Of a stretch of DNA of 64,000 nt, positions 15,282-24,385 are shown piece after piece; the stretch's first letter is position 1, and every line of letters starts with the position of its first letter. The notes below the pieces were generated by a model. The model was not told the origin of the DNA, did not search any database, and saw only the letters and a program-made list of their open reading frames with translations. The DNA is from Neobacillus bataviensis (GTDB lineage: Bacteria > Bacillota > Bacilli > Bacillales_B > DSM-18226): the NCBI RefSeq assembly GCF_019969725.1, contig NZ_JAHXYW010000002.1, positions 372,001-436,000 of the forward strand. Reading direction: 5' to 3'. Both the position numbers and the translations under genes were made by a program.

Positions 15282-15812
15282 ATGATCATACGTAATGCTA
15301 AAGATGAGGAAATGCCGTATATTCGGGAGCAGCGAGTTATTTCCTACGAAGAACATGCGAAAAAAATTCCCGATGGGCATTGGCAGGCATTGAAGCGAGG
15401 CATTTTATCAGAAAGTGATAATAATCCAGATGTCGAGCGGATTGTAGCAGTTGCAGATGGATCCATACTGGGGAGTGTCGTTTTGTTTCCGGCCAAAACG
15501 GATGCCTATGACGGATATGTGGAAAAACTGGATTATCCCGAAATTCGTATGCTTGCGGTTTCCCCACAAGCAAGAGGCAAAGGGATAGCAACAGCTTTGA
15601 TTCATGAATGCATTGGTCGGTCGAAGGCAAAGGCACATAAAGCAATCGGGCTTCATACGGGAGAATTTATGGAAGATGCGATGAGATTGTATGAGCGCAT
15701 TGGCTTTGAACGGGTGCCCCAATTGGACTTTGTGCCTGCTGATGATGGGATCGTCGTAAAGGCATTTCGGTTATTTTTTAAAGAAAAAGAGATTTCTCAA
15801 AAACACACTTGA
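15282..15812 (+). CDS. GNAT-family N-acetyltransferase
   Basis: The 176-residue protein has a GNAT fold: the acetyl-CoA loop reads R-M-L-A-V-S-P-Q-A-R-G-K-G-I-A near residues 88-102, and Y-E-R-I-G-F-E lies near the C-terminus. GAGGGG lies upstream of the ATG, and the gene is 15 bp after the quinone-reductase homologue, probably co-transcribed. The acceptor is not predictable. Confidence 0.88.
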   Translation: MIIRNAKDEEMPYIREQRVISYEEHAKKIPDGHWQALKRGILSESDNNPDVERIVAVADGSILGSVVLFPAKTDAYDGYVEKLDYPEIRMLAVSPQARGKGIATALIHECIGRSKAKAHKAIGLHTGEFMEDAMRLYERIGFERVPQLDFVPADDGIVVKAFRLFFKEKEISQKHT

Positions 15813-15837
15813 CAGGTCGGAAAAGTCAGAATAAAAT
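15809..15837 (+). promoter_or_regulatory. sigma-A promoter of the sulfate operon
   Basis: A perfect TTGACA (15809-15814), a 17-bp spacer and TAAAAT (15832-15837) overlap the stop codon of the GNAT gene. The transcript would enter the leader of yezD. A small palindrome TTGGATAACCAA at 15882-15893 lies downstream and could be an operator. Confidence 0.7.
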
Positions 15838-15891
15838 GGTAATAATTTAAAGGTTTGCCAGATAATTTAATATTAAGCTGATTGGATAACC

Positions 15892-15932
15892 AAAGGCTTA
15901 TACTCAATTGCTGAGTGTAGGCTTTTTTTATT
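15892..15932 (+). terminator. leader terminator/attenuator upstream of yezD
   Basis: AAGGCTTATACTCA pairs with TGAGTGTAGGCTTT in a 14-bp stem with G.U pairs, followed by a T run. It lies about 50 nt after the predicted transcript start and before yezD, the position of an attenuator. Confidence 0.7.
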
Positions 15933-15947
15933 CAAAAGGGGGAGTGG

Positions 15948-16067
15948 ATGATCATGATTTATCCAATTAGTAAGGGGAGTCCTCATTGTTGTCCGTTTAA
16001 GGGGTATTTTTTATTCGGACAAAACCAAGTAAACTTATATGAAATTAGGAGTTTAATAGGAGAGTGA
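15948..16067 (+). CDS. possible 39-codon leader peptide before yezD
   Basis: An open frame of 39 codons starts with ATG at 15948 behind AAGGGGGAG and stops 5 bp before yezD. It contains S-P-H-C-C-P, two consecutive Cys codons in front of an inverted repeat (TTGTCCG 15989 / CGGACAA 16016). A Cys-rich leader before a sulfur-uptake operon could be a cysteine-sensing leader, or the frame may be fortuitous. No homologue is recognised. Confidence 0.3.
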   Translation: MIMIYPISKGSPHCCPFKGYFLFGQNQVNLYEIRSLIGE

Positions 16068-16071
16068 TAAA

Positions 16072-16239
16072 ATGGCAATAGTCGATCAAGCAAAAGCAAA
16101 TTTTATTTTATCAACGTTAAAAAATATGGAGTATGGTTCTGTAATCATAACCGTTCATGACGGTAATATCACACAAATTGATAAGACAGAAAAAACGCGC
16201 TTTGCCTCTAAAAGTGCGCGCGTAAAAGACCAAAAGTGA
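16072..16239 (+). CDS. yezD: YezD-family small protein (DUF2292)
   Basis: The 55-residue protein matches the YezD/DUF2292 pattern: a short helix ending L-K-N-M-E-Y-G-S-V-I-I-T-V-H-D-G-N-I-T-Q, then I-D-K-T-E-K-T-R-F. An AGGAGAG ribosome binding site lies 8 nt upstream. YezD genes in Firmicutes accompany sulfate and sulfonate assimilation. Its location before the sulfate ABC transporter agrees. The biochemical role is unknown. Confidence 0.88.
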   Translation: MAIVDQAKANFILSTLKNMEYGSVIITVHDGNITQIDKTEKTRFASKSARVKDQK

Positions 16240-16292
16240 CCACACTATGTAAACCGTACGCTTACAAACAAAGTTGCCGATCAGTCGTACTG

Positions 16293-16387
16293 AAGGCTGC
16301 TTATTTTTAGACAATGCTAATGGAGCTTGCTGCCTGATAAAGGCAATCACTCTTTATGCATTGAGCTAAAATAGGCAGCCTTTTTTA
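16293..16387 (+). promoter_or_regulatory. structured spacer with terminator between yezD and sbp
   Basis: A long hairpin can form between AAGGCTGCTTATTTTTAG (from 16293) and CTAAAATAGGCAGCCTT (ending 16382), followed by T6. An internal GCTGCCT at 16329 can compete for the same AGGCAGC strand, and a small TGCCT/AGGCA hairpin lies inside. Competing pairings before a transporter gene suggest attenuation; no known riboswitch signature is recognised. Confidence 0.6.
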
Positions 16388-16410
16388 ATTAGAATAAAGG
16401 GGGATTAACT

Positions 16411-17484
16411 ATGTTATTAAGTCGAAAAATTGCTTATAAATTATCATTCTTTCTTATGCTTATTGCTCTTGCTCTTGCGGGATGCAGCAGCAATGAGGCG
16501 GGCAGTCAGCCTGCCAAGAAAACGGAGGCTGCGGCTAAAAAGAAAGAGCCGATTGAATTATTAAATGTTTCTTATGACCCAACTCGAGAGCTTTACGAAG
16601 AGGTTAATGCGGAATTCGCGAAGGAATGGGAGAAGAAAACCGGTCAGCGAGTGACGATTCAACAGTCCCATGGCGGTTCAGGCAAACAGGGGCGCGCAGT
16701 CATCGACGGTCTTGAAGCCGATGTTGTCACGCTAGCCTTAGCTTATGATATCGATGAAATTGCTAACACAGCCGGCTTATTATCGAAGGATTGGCAAAAG
16801 AAGCTGGACGATAATTCTACACCTTACACGTCTACGATTGTTTTTCTTGTTAGAAAAGGAAATCCAAAGGGGATTAAGGATTGGGATGATCTAACGAAAA
16901 AAGGCGTTTCCGTCATTACACCGAACCCGAAGACTTCAGGTGGGGCGAGATGGAATTACTTAGCGGCCTGGGCTTATGCACAGGAAAAATTCGGCGGCGA
17001 TGAAACAAAGACCAAAAACTTCATAAGCCAATTATATAAAAATGTTGAAGTGCTGGATTCCGGCGCACGCGGGGCAACGACGACATTTGTTGAGCGCGGT
17101 ATTGGTGACGTTTTAATAGCTTGGGAGAATGAGGCCTTCTTGACACTAAATGAGTTAGGCAAGGACAAGTTTGAGATAGTGGTTCCTTCTCTAAGCATAC
17201 TCGCAGAACCGCCTGTTGCCGTGGTCGATAAAGTGGTAGATAAAAAGGGAACAAGAAAAGCGGCAGAGGCTTATTTGAAATTCTTATACACTGATAAAGG
17301 ACAGGAGATTGTTGCCAAAAATTATTATCGCCCGCGCAATCAAGACATTCTGGCCAAGTATGCGGATGTTTTTCCAAAAATTAATCTTGTAACGATTGAT
17401 GACTATTTTGGCGGCTGGAAAAAAGCACAGGAAAAGCACTTTAATGATGGCGGAACGTTTGATCAAATTTACCAACCGAAATAA
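16411..17484 (+). CDS. sbp: sulfate ABC transporter, substrate-binding lipoprotein
   Basis: The 357-residue protein starts with a lipoprotein signal peptide (positively charged start, hydrophobic core, lipobox L-A-G-C with Cys25). The mature domain carries the sulfate-binding-protein signatures [10 protein letters not shown] and S-H-G-G-S-G-K-Q. It captures sulfate or thiosulfate outside the membrane and delivers it to CysT/CysW. It follows yezD and the structured spacer and precedes cysT, cysW and cysA. AAGGGGGAT is the ribosome binding site. Confidence 0.95.
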   Translation: MLLSRKIAYKLSFFLMLIALALAGCSSNEAGSQPAKKTEAAAKKKEPIELLNVSYDPTRELYEEVNAEFAKEWEKKTGQRVTIQQSHGGSGKQGRAVIDGLEADVVTLALAYDIDEIANTAGLLSKDWQKKLDDNSTPYTSTIVFLVRKGNPKGIKDWDDLTKKGVSVITPNPKTSGGARWNYLAAWAYAQEKFGGDETKTKNFISQLYKNVEVLDSGARGATTTFVERGIGDVLIAWENEAFLTLNELGKDKFEIVVPSLSILAEPPVAVVDKVVDKKGTRKAAEAYLKFLYTDKGQEIVAKNYYRPRNQDILAKYADVFPKINLVTIDDYFGGWKKAQEKHFNDGGTFDQIYQPK

Positions 17485-17558
17485 TTTTGGGGTCGAAAGT
17501 AAGAGTTTATAGAAAAATGAGCCCGTTAATTTCCCCTAACAGGGAGAAAAGAGCTAGA

Positions 17559-17588
17559 AGGGGAAGTGAAAATGTGTTTCATTTCCCT
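17559..17588 (+). other. operon-internal hairpin between sbp and cysT
   Basis: AGGGGAAGTGAAA and TTTCATTTCCCT pair around a short loop without a T run. It may act as a 3' stabiliser of the sbp mRNA, allowing more binding protein than permease. Confidence 0.45.
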
Positions 17589-17665
17589 AAAAAAGGAAAA
17601 AAGTGCTTAAAGGGTAAATGAAGTGGTTCATTTACAAAAAGTTTAATGCGGAAGGGGTCAACCTC

Positions 17666-18487
17666 ATGTTTCGTTCTTTAAAAAGGAATCATGTCCTTCC
17701 CGGATTTGGTCTTTCTCTGGGATTTACAATGTTTTACATTAGTTTTCTCGTCATTCTGCCATTATCGATGATATTTATTAATTCTGCTGCTGCCCCGTGG
17801 TCGAAAATTTGGCAGACAATATCGGAACCAAGGGTTGTGGCTTCCTATCAGCTTAGTATTGGTGCCTCCTTACTGGCAGCGGTCATCAATGTTGTATTCG
17901 GTGTGTTAATCGCCTGGGTGTTAGTTCGCTATCGCTTTCCGGGGGGACGAATCATTGATGGGCTGGTTGATTTGCCCTTCGCCTTGCCGACGGCGATCGC
18001 AGGAATAGCCTTAACGACGTTGTACACGGAAAATGGCTGGATTGGGCAATTTTTAGGATTTAAAGTGGCGTTCACACCACTAGGAATTACCATTGCCTTA
18101 ACCTTTATCGGGTTACCCTTTGTTGTTCGCACCGTACAGCCTGTTTTGCAAAACTTGGACAAAGAAATTGAAGAGGCCTCCGCAAGTTTGGGAGCGAACC
18201 GATTGCAAACATTTGTGAAAGTTATTTTTCCTGAGCTGCTGCCGGCAGCACTCACAGGCTTCGCTTTAGCCTTTGCTCGGGCCTTGGGCGAGTACGGTTC
18301 TGTAGTTTTTATTGCTGGGAATATGCCGATGCGTACAGAAATTACCCCGCTGTTAATCATGACGAAACTGGAACAATATGATTACGCGGGAGCTACGGCT
18401 ATCGCAGCTGTAATGCTTATTTTTTCTTTTATATTGTTATTTGTTATTAATTTATTGCAGTGGTGGACGAATCGGAAGTTTATATAG
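17666..18487 (+). CDS. cysT: sulfate ABC transporter permease CysT
   Basis: The 273-residue membrane permease has about six hydrophobic segments and the cytoplasmic EAA loop E-E-A-S-A-S-L-G-A-N near residues 170-179, which contacts CysA. The D-L-P-F-A-L-P-T-A-I-A-G segment is diagnostic for CysT/CysU. GAAGGGG lies 8 nt before the ATG at 17666; an upstream in-frame ATG at 17618 has no site. A repeat array separates it from cysW. Confidence 0.94.
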   Translation: MFRSLKRNHVLPGFGLSLGFTMFYISFLVILPLSMIFINSAAAPWSKIWQTISEPRVVASYQLSIGASLLAAVINVVFGVLIAWVLVRYRFPGGRIIDGLVDLPFALPTAIAGIALTTLYTENGWIGQFLGFKVAFTPLGITIALTFIGLPFVVRTVQPVLQNLDKEIEEASASLGANRLQTFVKVIFPELLPAALTGFALAFARALGEYGSVVFIAGNMPMRTEITPLLIMTKLEQYDYAGATAIAAVMLIFSFILLFVINLLQWWTNRKFI

Positions 18488-18509
18488 CGAATTTCGATAT
18501 GAAAGAATT

Positions 18510-18717
18510 CTACGTGACCGAAAAGGTTTTGAAGGAAGGCAAAGGGTAACGTAGAAAGAGTCTACGTGACCGAAAAGAGTTAGAAACAAGGAAAAGGGTA
18601 ACGTAGAAAGATTCTACGTGACCGAAAAAAGTTAGAAACAAGGAAAAGCGTAACGTAGGAAGAGGCTACGTGACCAAAAAGGTTAAAAACAAAGAAAAAG
18701 GTAACGTATAGCAAACA
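18510..18717. repeat. 52-bp tandem array, 4 copies, between cysT and cysW
   Basis: TACGTGACC (last copy TACGTGACC followed by AAAA) starts at 18511, 18563, 18615 and 18667, exactly 52 bp apart. Each unit begins CTACGTGACCGAAAA and ends GGTAACGTAG, so its ends form an inverted repeat (CTACGT/ACGTAG with ACC/GGT inside). The same unit and period recur as a longer array at 46877. The array fills an operon-internal gap. Confidence 0.92.
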
Positions 18718-18749
18718 ATAATCAAAAAAATTTGGCAAGGAGGGTTGCC

Positions 18750-19622
18750 ATGGCCGGGCATGTTTCTTTACAATATTCAACCGCTCCACAACAAAACCAA
18801 ACCAAAATCCAAGATTCAGAACCACGCTGGGTGCGCTGGTTCCTAATCGCAATCTCCTTAGCATTTATATGTTTGTTTTTGCTGCTGCCGCTTGCAGCGA
18901 TTTCTATAAAAGCATTCGAAAAGGGGATAGCTGTTTTTCTAAATGCGATAAGCGACCCTGACGCCTTAGCTGCTATTAAGCTAACTGCTACAATAGCCAT
19001 CATTACCGTTCCACTGAATGCCATCTTTGGTGTTACGGCTGCCTGGGTCGTGACCAAATTCCAGTTCAAAGGTAAAAGTCTTCTCATTACAATTATAGAC
19101 CTGCCGTTTGCCATCTCCCCCGTCATCGCTGGTCTGGTATTTGTTTTATTATTCAGTGCACACGGTCTGTTTGGACAGTGGCTGCTTGACCATAATATCA
19201 AAATCATTTTTGCAGTACCGGGGATTGTACTTGCGACTCTATTGGTGACACTGCCTTTTGTCGCCAGGGAACTGATACCATTGATGCAGACGCAAGGAAC
19301 AACCGATGAGGAAGCTTCCATGACACTGGGTGCCAGCGGCTGGAAGACGTTTTGGCTGGTGACATTACCGAATATCAAATGGGGGCTTTTATATGGCATT
19401 ATTTTGAGCACAGCCCGAGCAATAGGAGAATTCGGCGCCGTTTCGGTCGTTTCGGGCCATATTCGCGGAGTGACCAATACGATGCCGCTTCATATTGAAA
19501 TTTTATACAATGAATATCAATTTTCCGCAGCTTTCGCAGTCGCATCATTAATGTCGTTATTCGCCATCTTTACCTTAATCATAAAAAATGTAATTGAATG
19601 GAAAGCGAAAGGAGCTTCCTAA
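18750..19622 (+). CDS. cysW: sulfate ABC transporter permease CysW
   Basis: The 290-residue permease has about six membrane segments, [12 protein letters not shown] in the middle and the EAA loop [10 protein letters not shown]. It pairs with CysT to form the sulfate channel. AGGAGG lies 6 nt before the ATG at 18750. An N-terminal extension of about 30 polar residues precedes the first membrane helix. It almost abuts cysA. Confidence 0.94.
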   Translation: MAGHVSLQYSTAPQQNQTKIQDSEPRWVRWFLIAISLAFICLFLLLPLAAISIKAFEKGIAVFLNAISDPDALAAIKLTATIAIITVPLNAIFGVTAAWVVTKFQFKGKSLLITIIDLPFAISPVIAGLVFVLLFSAHGLFGQWLLDHNIKIIFAVPGIVLATLLVTLPFVARELIPLMQTQGTTDEEASMTLGASGWKTFWLVTLPNIKWGLLYGIILSTARAIGEFGAVSVVSGHIRGVTNTMPLHIEILYNEYQFSAAFAVASLMSLFAIFTLIIKNVIEWKAKGAS

Positions 19623-19623
19623 A

Positions 19624-20697
19624 ATGAGCATCCAAATTCAAAATATCTCAAAATCATTCGGCACCTATACAGCCCTTGAAAAAATAAATATTGATATTCA
19701 AACGGGAGAACTCGTTGCTCTTCTTGGCCCGTCAGGTTCGGGAAAAACTTCCTTGCTAAGGATTATTGCTGGTTTAGAAGCGGCAAATCAGGGAAGCATT
19801 CTTTTCGGGGATGAAGATATGACCCACATCCATACGAAGGAGCGTAAAGTCGGCTTTGTTTTCCAGCATTATGCCTTGTTCCGTCATATGACCGTTTTTG
19901 ATAATATTGCCTATGGGTTGAAGGTGCGCCCTAGAAAAATAAGACCTTCCAAACAAGAAATTAAAGACAAGGTCTATGAATTACTGAAACTAGTAAAGCT
20001 CGAGGCTTATGCCGACCGCTATCCATCCAATTTGTCTGGCGGGCAGCGGCAGCGGGTCGCCCTTGCAAGAGCCTTGGCTGTTGAACCTAAGGTCCTTTTA
20101 TTAGATGAACCATTTGGTGCCCTGGATGCGAAGGTTCGGAAAGATCTTCGCAGATGGCTTCGAAAGCTGCATAATGATTACCAGATTACTAGTATTTTTG
20201 TGACGCATGATCAAGAGGAGGCACTTGATGTTGCGGACCGGATTGTCGTTATGAATGAAGGGAAAATTGAGCAGATTGGCACGCCTGAAGAAGTCTATGA
20301 AAATCCAAATAGTCCATTTGTTTATCACTTCTTAGGTAATGTCAATTTATTTAAGGGGCGTTTGCATAATGGGAAACTGCACCAAGGGAATTTTCAGGTT
20401 GACGCACCGCCTGAATTTGCAAAATCGATGAATACGGATGCAGTTGGCTATGTCCGGCCCTATGATATCAGCATTGAACGGGAACAAAGCCTTGATTCAG
20501 TTGCTGCAAAAATCAGCTATATCCATTTGGTTGGAGCAGTGGTTCAGCTTGAACTTATCCGAAATGATAATGGTGATTTTTTAGAAGCGGAATTAACAAA
20601 AGAACACTTTCGAAGCCTCAATCTAAAAACTGGGGAAGAAGTGTACGTAAAACCAAAACAGTTGAAGGTTTTTATACCAGAGGATTTTTCCATTTAA
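19624..20697 (+). CDS. cysA: sulfate ABC transporter ATP-binding protein CysA
   Basis: The 357-residue ATPase has Walker A G-P-S-G-S-G-K-T (residues 35-42), signature L-S-G-G-Q-R-Q-R and Walker B L-L-L-D-E-P-F. A C-terminal TOBE-like regulatory domain of about 110 residues follows. ATG at 19624 is one base after the cysW stop and has AAAGGAG upstream. It powers sulfate/thiosulfate import. A terminator follows directly, closing the operon. Confidence 0.95.
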   Translation: MSIQIQNISKSFGTYTALEKINIDIQTGELVALLGPSGSGKTSLLRIIAGLEAANQGSILFGDEDMTHIHTKERKVGFVFQHYALFRHMTVFDNIAYGLKVRPRKIRPSKQEIKDKVYELLKLVKLEAYADRYPSNLSGGQRQRVALARALAVEPKVLLLDEPFGALDAKVRKDLRRWLRKLHNDYQITSIFVTHDQEEALDVADRIVVMNEGKIEQIGTPEEVYENPNSPFVYHFLGNVNLFKGRLHNGKLHQGNFQVDAPPEFAKSMNTDAVGYVRPYDISIEREQSLDSVAAKISYIHLVGAVVQLELIRNDNGDFLEAELTKEHFRSLNLKTGEEVYVKPKQLKVFIPEDFSI

Positions 20698-20725
20698 AAA
20701 CAAGCAGATTGCTGCTTGTTTTTTC
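20698..20725 (+). terminator. terminator of the sulfate operon
   Basis: ACAAGCAG / CTGCTTGT with an ATTG loop is followed by T6. It begins at the cysA stop. Confidence 0.9.
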
Positions 20726-20773
20726 TATTTCTCCACTTTGCGATGTAAAATAAATATAAGGGAGGTCATTCAA

Positions 20774-21334
20774 ATGGACGTAATTGATAAAGCACTTCAA
20801 GTTGCTTGTAAAGCACACCAAAACCAATTCAGGAAAAATACCGATATTCCTTATATCGCTCACCCTGCTTCAGTCGGGATGCTGGTATTGAAGGCGGGGT
20901 ACAGTGAAGACGTCGTCGCAGCGGCGATCCTGCATGATACAGTGGAAGATACGGAACTTACATTAGAAGATATTGAGCGGGAGTTTGGGACAAAAATTGC
21001 TGAAGTTGTGGCAGGATGCTCCGAACCAGATAAATCACTTCCTTGGAAAGATAGGAAGGAGCATACGATAGAATTTTTAAAGACCGCTTCCGAAAGTATT
21101 CGTGCGGTAGCTTGTGCCGATAAACTCCACAATATTCGCTCCATTTTAAACGATTATGAACAGGTTGGCGAAGAAGTATGGGAGAGATTTAATGCCGGGA
21201 AGGATCAACAAAAGTGGTATTATACGAAAATTGTAGAAAGCCTAGGCAGCCAATCCAACTTTACGTTGTTAGAAGAATTAAAAATAGAAGTAGACAGATT
21301 GTTTAGTACAAAGGGGGAACCCACATGGAAATAA
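20774..21334 (+). CDS. HD-domain hydrolase (SpoT/MESH1-like)
   Basis: The 186-residue protein has the RelA/SpoT-type HD hydrolase pattern: Y-I-A-H-P near residue 28, I-L-H-D-T-V-E-D (the H-D pair plus E-D) near 55, and C-A-D-K-L-H-N near 117. There is no synthetase or regulatory domain, so it resembles a small stand-alone ppGpp or nucleotide pyrophosphohydrolase. A GGGAGGT site precedes the ATG. It overlaps the next GNAT gene by 10 bp. Substrate is not proven. Confidence 0.88.
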   Translation: MDVIDKALQVACKAHQNQFRKNTDIPYIAHPASVGMLVLKAGYSEDVVAAAILHDTVEDTELTLEDIEREFGTKIAEVVAGCSEPDKSLPWKDRKEHTIEFLKTASESIRAVACADKLHNIRSILNDYEQVGEEVWERFNAGKDQQKWYYTKIVESLGSQSNFTLLEELKIEVDRLFSTKGEPTWK

Positions 21335-21828
21335 GACTATTAGCCGCAGCTGATGCCGAAAAGTATTGGAGTTTAAGGCTAGAGGCCTTAAAACAAAATC
21401 CAGAGGCCTTTTTAACTAGCTATGAAGATGCGATAAAAAGAGAAAATCCGATTGAGCAGACAGCCCGAAATTTCAGCGCACCAGGGAACTACACGTTTGG
21501 AGCGTTTGAAAATGGGGAGCTGGTTGGAGTTGTCACATTACTGCAAGAACAGGCGGAAAAAATCAAGCACCGGGCCAATATCTATGCTATGTATGTAACA
21601 CCGTCAAAACGCGGCACTGGCGTCGGCGAGGCACTGATGACCGAGGCTATAAAGAAAGCAAAATCAGTCGAAGCAATTGAAAAAATAAACTTATCTGTTA
21701 TTGCCAGTAATGAAAAGGCCAAAAAGCTCTATACAAAACTAGGATTTAAAGAGTATGGATATGAGGAAAAGGCCATGAAAATAAATGGGGTATATTATGC
21801 AGACGAGCATATGGTTCTGCATTTATAA
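21325..21828 (+). CDS. GNAT-family N-acetyltransferase
   Basis: The 167-residue protein has a GNAT domain with Y-V-T-P-S-K-R-G-T-G-V-G near residues 92-103 and Y-T-K-L-G-F-K near the end. Its start overlaps the 3' end of the HD hydrolase gene in another frame, with AAAGGGGGAAC as ribosome binding site, so the two are translationally coupled. Acceptor unknown. Confidence 0.88.
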   Translation: MEIRLLAAADAEKYWSLRLEALKQNPEAFLTSYEDAIKRENPIEQTARNFSAPGNYTFGAFENGELVGVVTLLQEQAEKIKHRANIYAMYVTPSKRGTGVGEALMTEAIKKAKSVEAIEKINLSVIASNEKAKKLYTKLGFKEYGYEEKAMKINGVYYADEHMVLHL

Positions 21829-21913
21829 ATCATGAATATGTAACAAAGTCGATTCATGAGGAGAGAAAATATGTGTTAAAATGTCTTTGTAGAGATTGGA
21901 GGTCGTCTTAAAA

Positions 21914-22369
21914 ATGATTACTTTCTACAAAGTCATTGTCTTTATTCATATTTTTTCGGCTATTATCGGAATGGGGCCGGGTTTTATCCTAACAACCGTT
22001 GTTAAAACCGGAAATACAATGACCGAATTGCGCCATTCCTATAAAATTAGACACAAGTTACATATATATGTGATGATCGGCGGTACGCTTTTGCTTGTGA
22101 CAGGTTTAATTATGGGCTTCCTTAATCCAAGCCTGTTCCGGATGGGGTGGTATATCATCAGTCTTATTCTCTTTTTGATTGCGCTTGCGTCTGGTCCGAT
22201 CCTCCTATCACCAAGGTCCAAGCCTGTGAAGGCTCTATTAGAATCTCATAAGGGTGATGAAATTCCTGAGGAATATTGGCCCTTAGCCAAAGAGCTTTTC
22301 CGGTATGAATACGTGGCAAATGTAATTTTTATCATTATCATTATCCTTATGATATGGAAACCATTTTAA
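21914..22369 (+). CDS. DUF2269-type integral membrane protein
   Basis: The 151-residue protein has four predicted membrane segments. An N-terminal F-I-H-I-F-S-A-I-I-G-M-G-P-G segment and a later H-K-L-H-I-Y-V-M-I-G-G segment carry the conserved His residues of the DUF2269 family. GGAGGT is 10 nt upstream of the ATG. An 8-bp inverted repeat (TCATGAAT/ATTCATGA, 21830-21859) lies just upstream and could be an operator. Function unknown. Confidence 0.78.
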   Translation: MITFYKVIVFIHIFSAIIGMGPGFILTTVVKTGNTMTELRHSYKIRHKLHIYVMIGGTLLLVTGLIMGFLNPSLFRMGWYIISLILFLIALASGPILLSPRSKPVKALLESHKGDEIPEEYWPLAKELFRYEYVANVIFIIIIILMIWKPF

Positions 22370-22371
22370 TC

Positions 22372-22404
22372 AAAAAGGTATGGCGATTAATCCGCCATAC
22401 CTTT
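22372..22404. terminator. bidirectional terminator
   Basis: AAAAAGGTATGGCG pairs with CGCCATACCTTTTT between convergent genes. Its loop contains the stop codon of the minus-strand esterase. Confidence 0.85.
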
Positions 22405-23184
22405 TTTGTTGAGGTCTGAAAATAAATAGGTAAGCATTGATGGGATTCTTTTTCTAAAAAATTCATAACGGTGTTCTGCGCCTTCTATAAGTTCAAAGTG
22501 AAGGTTCTCCACTTTGTCCTTCAAAATTTCATATACACCGCTAGTAAGACCCAAGAACAACTGGTTCATTTCCTCATCCTCGCCTACTTCCTTTGTGCCA
22601 AAGTCCATGTAAAATTTCTCGATAGCGTAGAGGTCGGAGTTCTTTAATAGTTTCTCGATTTCTTCCTGGTTACGGTAAAAACCTGGGGAAATAGCAGCGA
22701 TTCTTTTAAAAATATGAGGATACTTGCAGGCAGCATATGTAGAAATATGACCTCCAAGCGATATGCCTGCCATCGAAGTATGGCCCGTAACCGTTCTGTA
22801 TTTCTTATCGATGAGCGGTTTCAATTCATGAACGATGAAGTCCAGATATTCTTCGCCTCTCCCGCCTGAAGGACTGAGATAACCTAAAACTTTCTTACTG
22901 ATTTCACCGTTTACCCACGGGCAATATTCATTTACCCGCTCCTCGCCCTCAGGGTTCAAGTCAATTGCAACGACAATAATATCAAGACCAGTCTGTTCCA
23001 AGTGGTCCTTCATTCCTAACGATATCCCTCGGATAGCCCCTTCGTCTTCAAAAACATTTTGTCCATCGTGCATATACAATACAGGATAGCGTCTTTCATA
23101 GTCGTTATAACTTTCCGGCAGATAGACTCTTATCCTTCTTTCTTGTTGAAAGGAGGACATATAAACAGGGAAATTTTCCAGCAC
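22387..23184 (-). CDS. putative esterase (esterase D/enterochelin-esterase-like)
   Basis: The 265-residue alpha/beta hydrolase has the V-Y-L-P-E-S-Y and V-L-Y-M-H-D-G-Q-N-V-F strands typical of the putative esterase family. Nucleophile Ser lies in A-G-I-S-L-G-G near residue 143 and a His in G-A-E-H-R near 240. It is cytosolic, with no signal peptide. It is a monocistronic minus-strand gene. The substrate could be S-formylglutathione-like esters, siderophore esters or others. Confidence 0.85.
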   Translation of the reverse strand: MLENFPVYMSSFQQERRIRVYLPESYNDYERRYPVLYMHDGQNVFEDEGAIRGISLGMKDHLEQTGLDIIVVAIDLNPEGEERVNEYCPWVNGEISKKVLGYLSPSGGRGEEYLDFIVHELKPLIDKKYRTVTGHTSMAGISLGGHISTYAACKYPHIFKRIAAISPGFYRNQEEIEKLLKNSDLYAIEKFYMDFGTKEVGEDEEMNQLFLGLTSGVYEILKDKVENLHFELIEGAEHRYEFFRKRIPSMLTYLFSDLNKKGMAD

Positions 23185-23298
23185 AATCGTTCACCTCTAT
23201 TTGTCTAGTATTCTAAATTTACCATAATTTTTTAAGGTTTTTACAAAATTTTTCCTATCATCTAAAATAAGGATAATAACCTTTTAGGAGATGGTTTC

Positions 23299-23688
23299 TT
23301 GATTAAATATAAATGCCTTCATCACCTCAGTCTTTCGGTGACAGATTTAGAACGAGCAAAAGCTTTTTACGGAAAGATTCTATGTTTGAAAGAAATCGAG
23401 CGCCCTGCATTTGATTTTCCAGGTGCTTGGTATGAAATAGAGGGGAAGCAGCTTCACCTAATCGTGGATCCGTCCTCACAGACGATTCGACAGGATCAAA
23501 GCCTATCAAGCAGAGAGGGACACTTCGCGCTAAGGGTAGAAAACTATCTTGAAACGAGAAATTGGTTGAGAAAAAATGAGATTGAGATTCTAGAAAAGCC
23601 CAATAGCATAAGTGGATTCGCACAAATCTTCTGCGCGGACCCGGATGGAAATTTAATCGAATTAAATGTAGATCAAAAGGAATTGTAA
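23299..23688 (+). CDS. VOC-family protein (glyoxalase-like)
   Basis: The 129-residue protein is a single VOC fold: L-H-H-L-S-L-S-V-T-D-L-E-R-A near residues 7-20, a central E-G-H-F-A-L-R-V, and D-P-D-G-N-L-I-E-L near the end. Metal-ligand positions (His, His, Glu) are kept. The start is TTG with TTTAGGAG 8 nt upstream. Such proteins include thiol-transfer and epimerase enzymes. Specific role unknown. Confidence 0.85.
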   Translation: MIKYKCLHHLSLSVTDLERAKAFYGKILCLKEIERPAFDFPGAWYEIEGKQLHLIVDPSSQTIRQDQSLSSREGHFALRVENYLETRNWLRKNEIEILEKPNSISGFAQIFCADPDGNLIELNVDQKEL

Positions 23689-23693
23689 TACAG

Positions 23694-23736
23694 AAAAAAA
23701 CAAGCAGTTGTTTCATCTATTAACTGCTTGTTTTTT
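23694..23736. terminator. bidirectional terminator
   Basis: AAAAAAACAAGCAGTT pairs with AACTGCTTGTTTTTT between the convergent VOC and YbaK genes. Confidence 0.9.
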
Positions 23737-23739
23737 CAG

Positions 23740-24255
23740 CTAAGCCTCATGATTTAAAGTAACTTTTTCCTTCAATTCTTCTTCTTCCCAGCCCTTGCAA
23801 ACATCAACCCAATCCTTAGCAAATGAATATTGAAACAATTCATCATTCGTCAACTCGATTGCGGAGTTGGAGCTCCCGCATGCTGGGAATAGGGTTTCAA
23901 ACCTTTTCATGGAGACATCTAAGTAAACATCGAGCTCATTTTTTAGGCTAAACGGACAAACTCCGCCGATAGCATGTCCGGTTTGATCGAGGACCTCATC
24001 GGGAGTAAGCATGCGCGCTTTGAAGCCGAAGGTTTGGCGAAATTTTTTGTTATCGATTTTGGCATCTCCGGCCGCCACGACCAAAATGGCTTGATCGTCT
24101 TCTCCTCGAAAGGACAAAGTTTTCGCAATTCGGGCAGGAATCACACCAATTGCTTCGGCTGCCAGTTCTACAGTAGCACTTGAGGTTTCAAACTCCATCA
24201 TATCTTGTTCACGATTCCATTGTTTTAAATGGGCTTTTACACTTTCAAATGACAA
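23740..24255 (-). CDS. YbaK/EbsC-type aminoacyl-tRNA editing protein
   Basis: The 171-residue protein matches the YbaK/ProX editing domain: A-E-A-I-G-V near residue 32, I-A-K-T-L-S-F-R near 43 with the conserved Lys, and H-A-I-G-G-V-C-P-F near 91. These proteins hydrolyse mischarged aminoacyl-tRNAs such as Cys-tRNA(Pro). The exact charged tRNA is not predictable. Confidence 0.88.
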   Translation of the reverse strand: MSFESVKAHLKQWNREQDMMEFETSSATVELAAEAIGVIPARIAKTLSFRGEDDQAILVVAAGDAKIDNKKFRQTFGFKARMLTPDEVLDQTGHAIGGVCPFSLKNELDVYLDVSMKRFETLFPACGSSNSAIELTNDELFQYSFAKDWVDVCKGWEEEELKEKVTLNHEA

Positions 24256-24385
24256 CGTATTTCATCCTTTCTCTATGTTGTTATGGAAAATCATAACACA
24301 TATTTTAAAAAGAAGGAAAAAGCTGGCTTATAATATGGGAGATGTAGTATTAAAATAGAATTATTGAAAAAAGGGGGTTAGGAAA

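Noticed and set aside
16239..16411. S-box (SAM) or T-box leader before the sulfate-binding protein gene
   Set aside because: Neither the S-box core nor the T-box GGTGG-type sequence is visible; only hairpins are supported.
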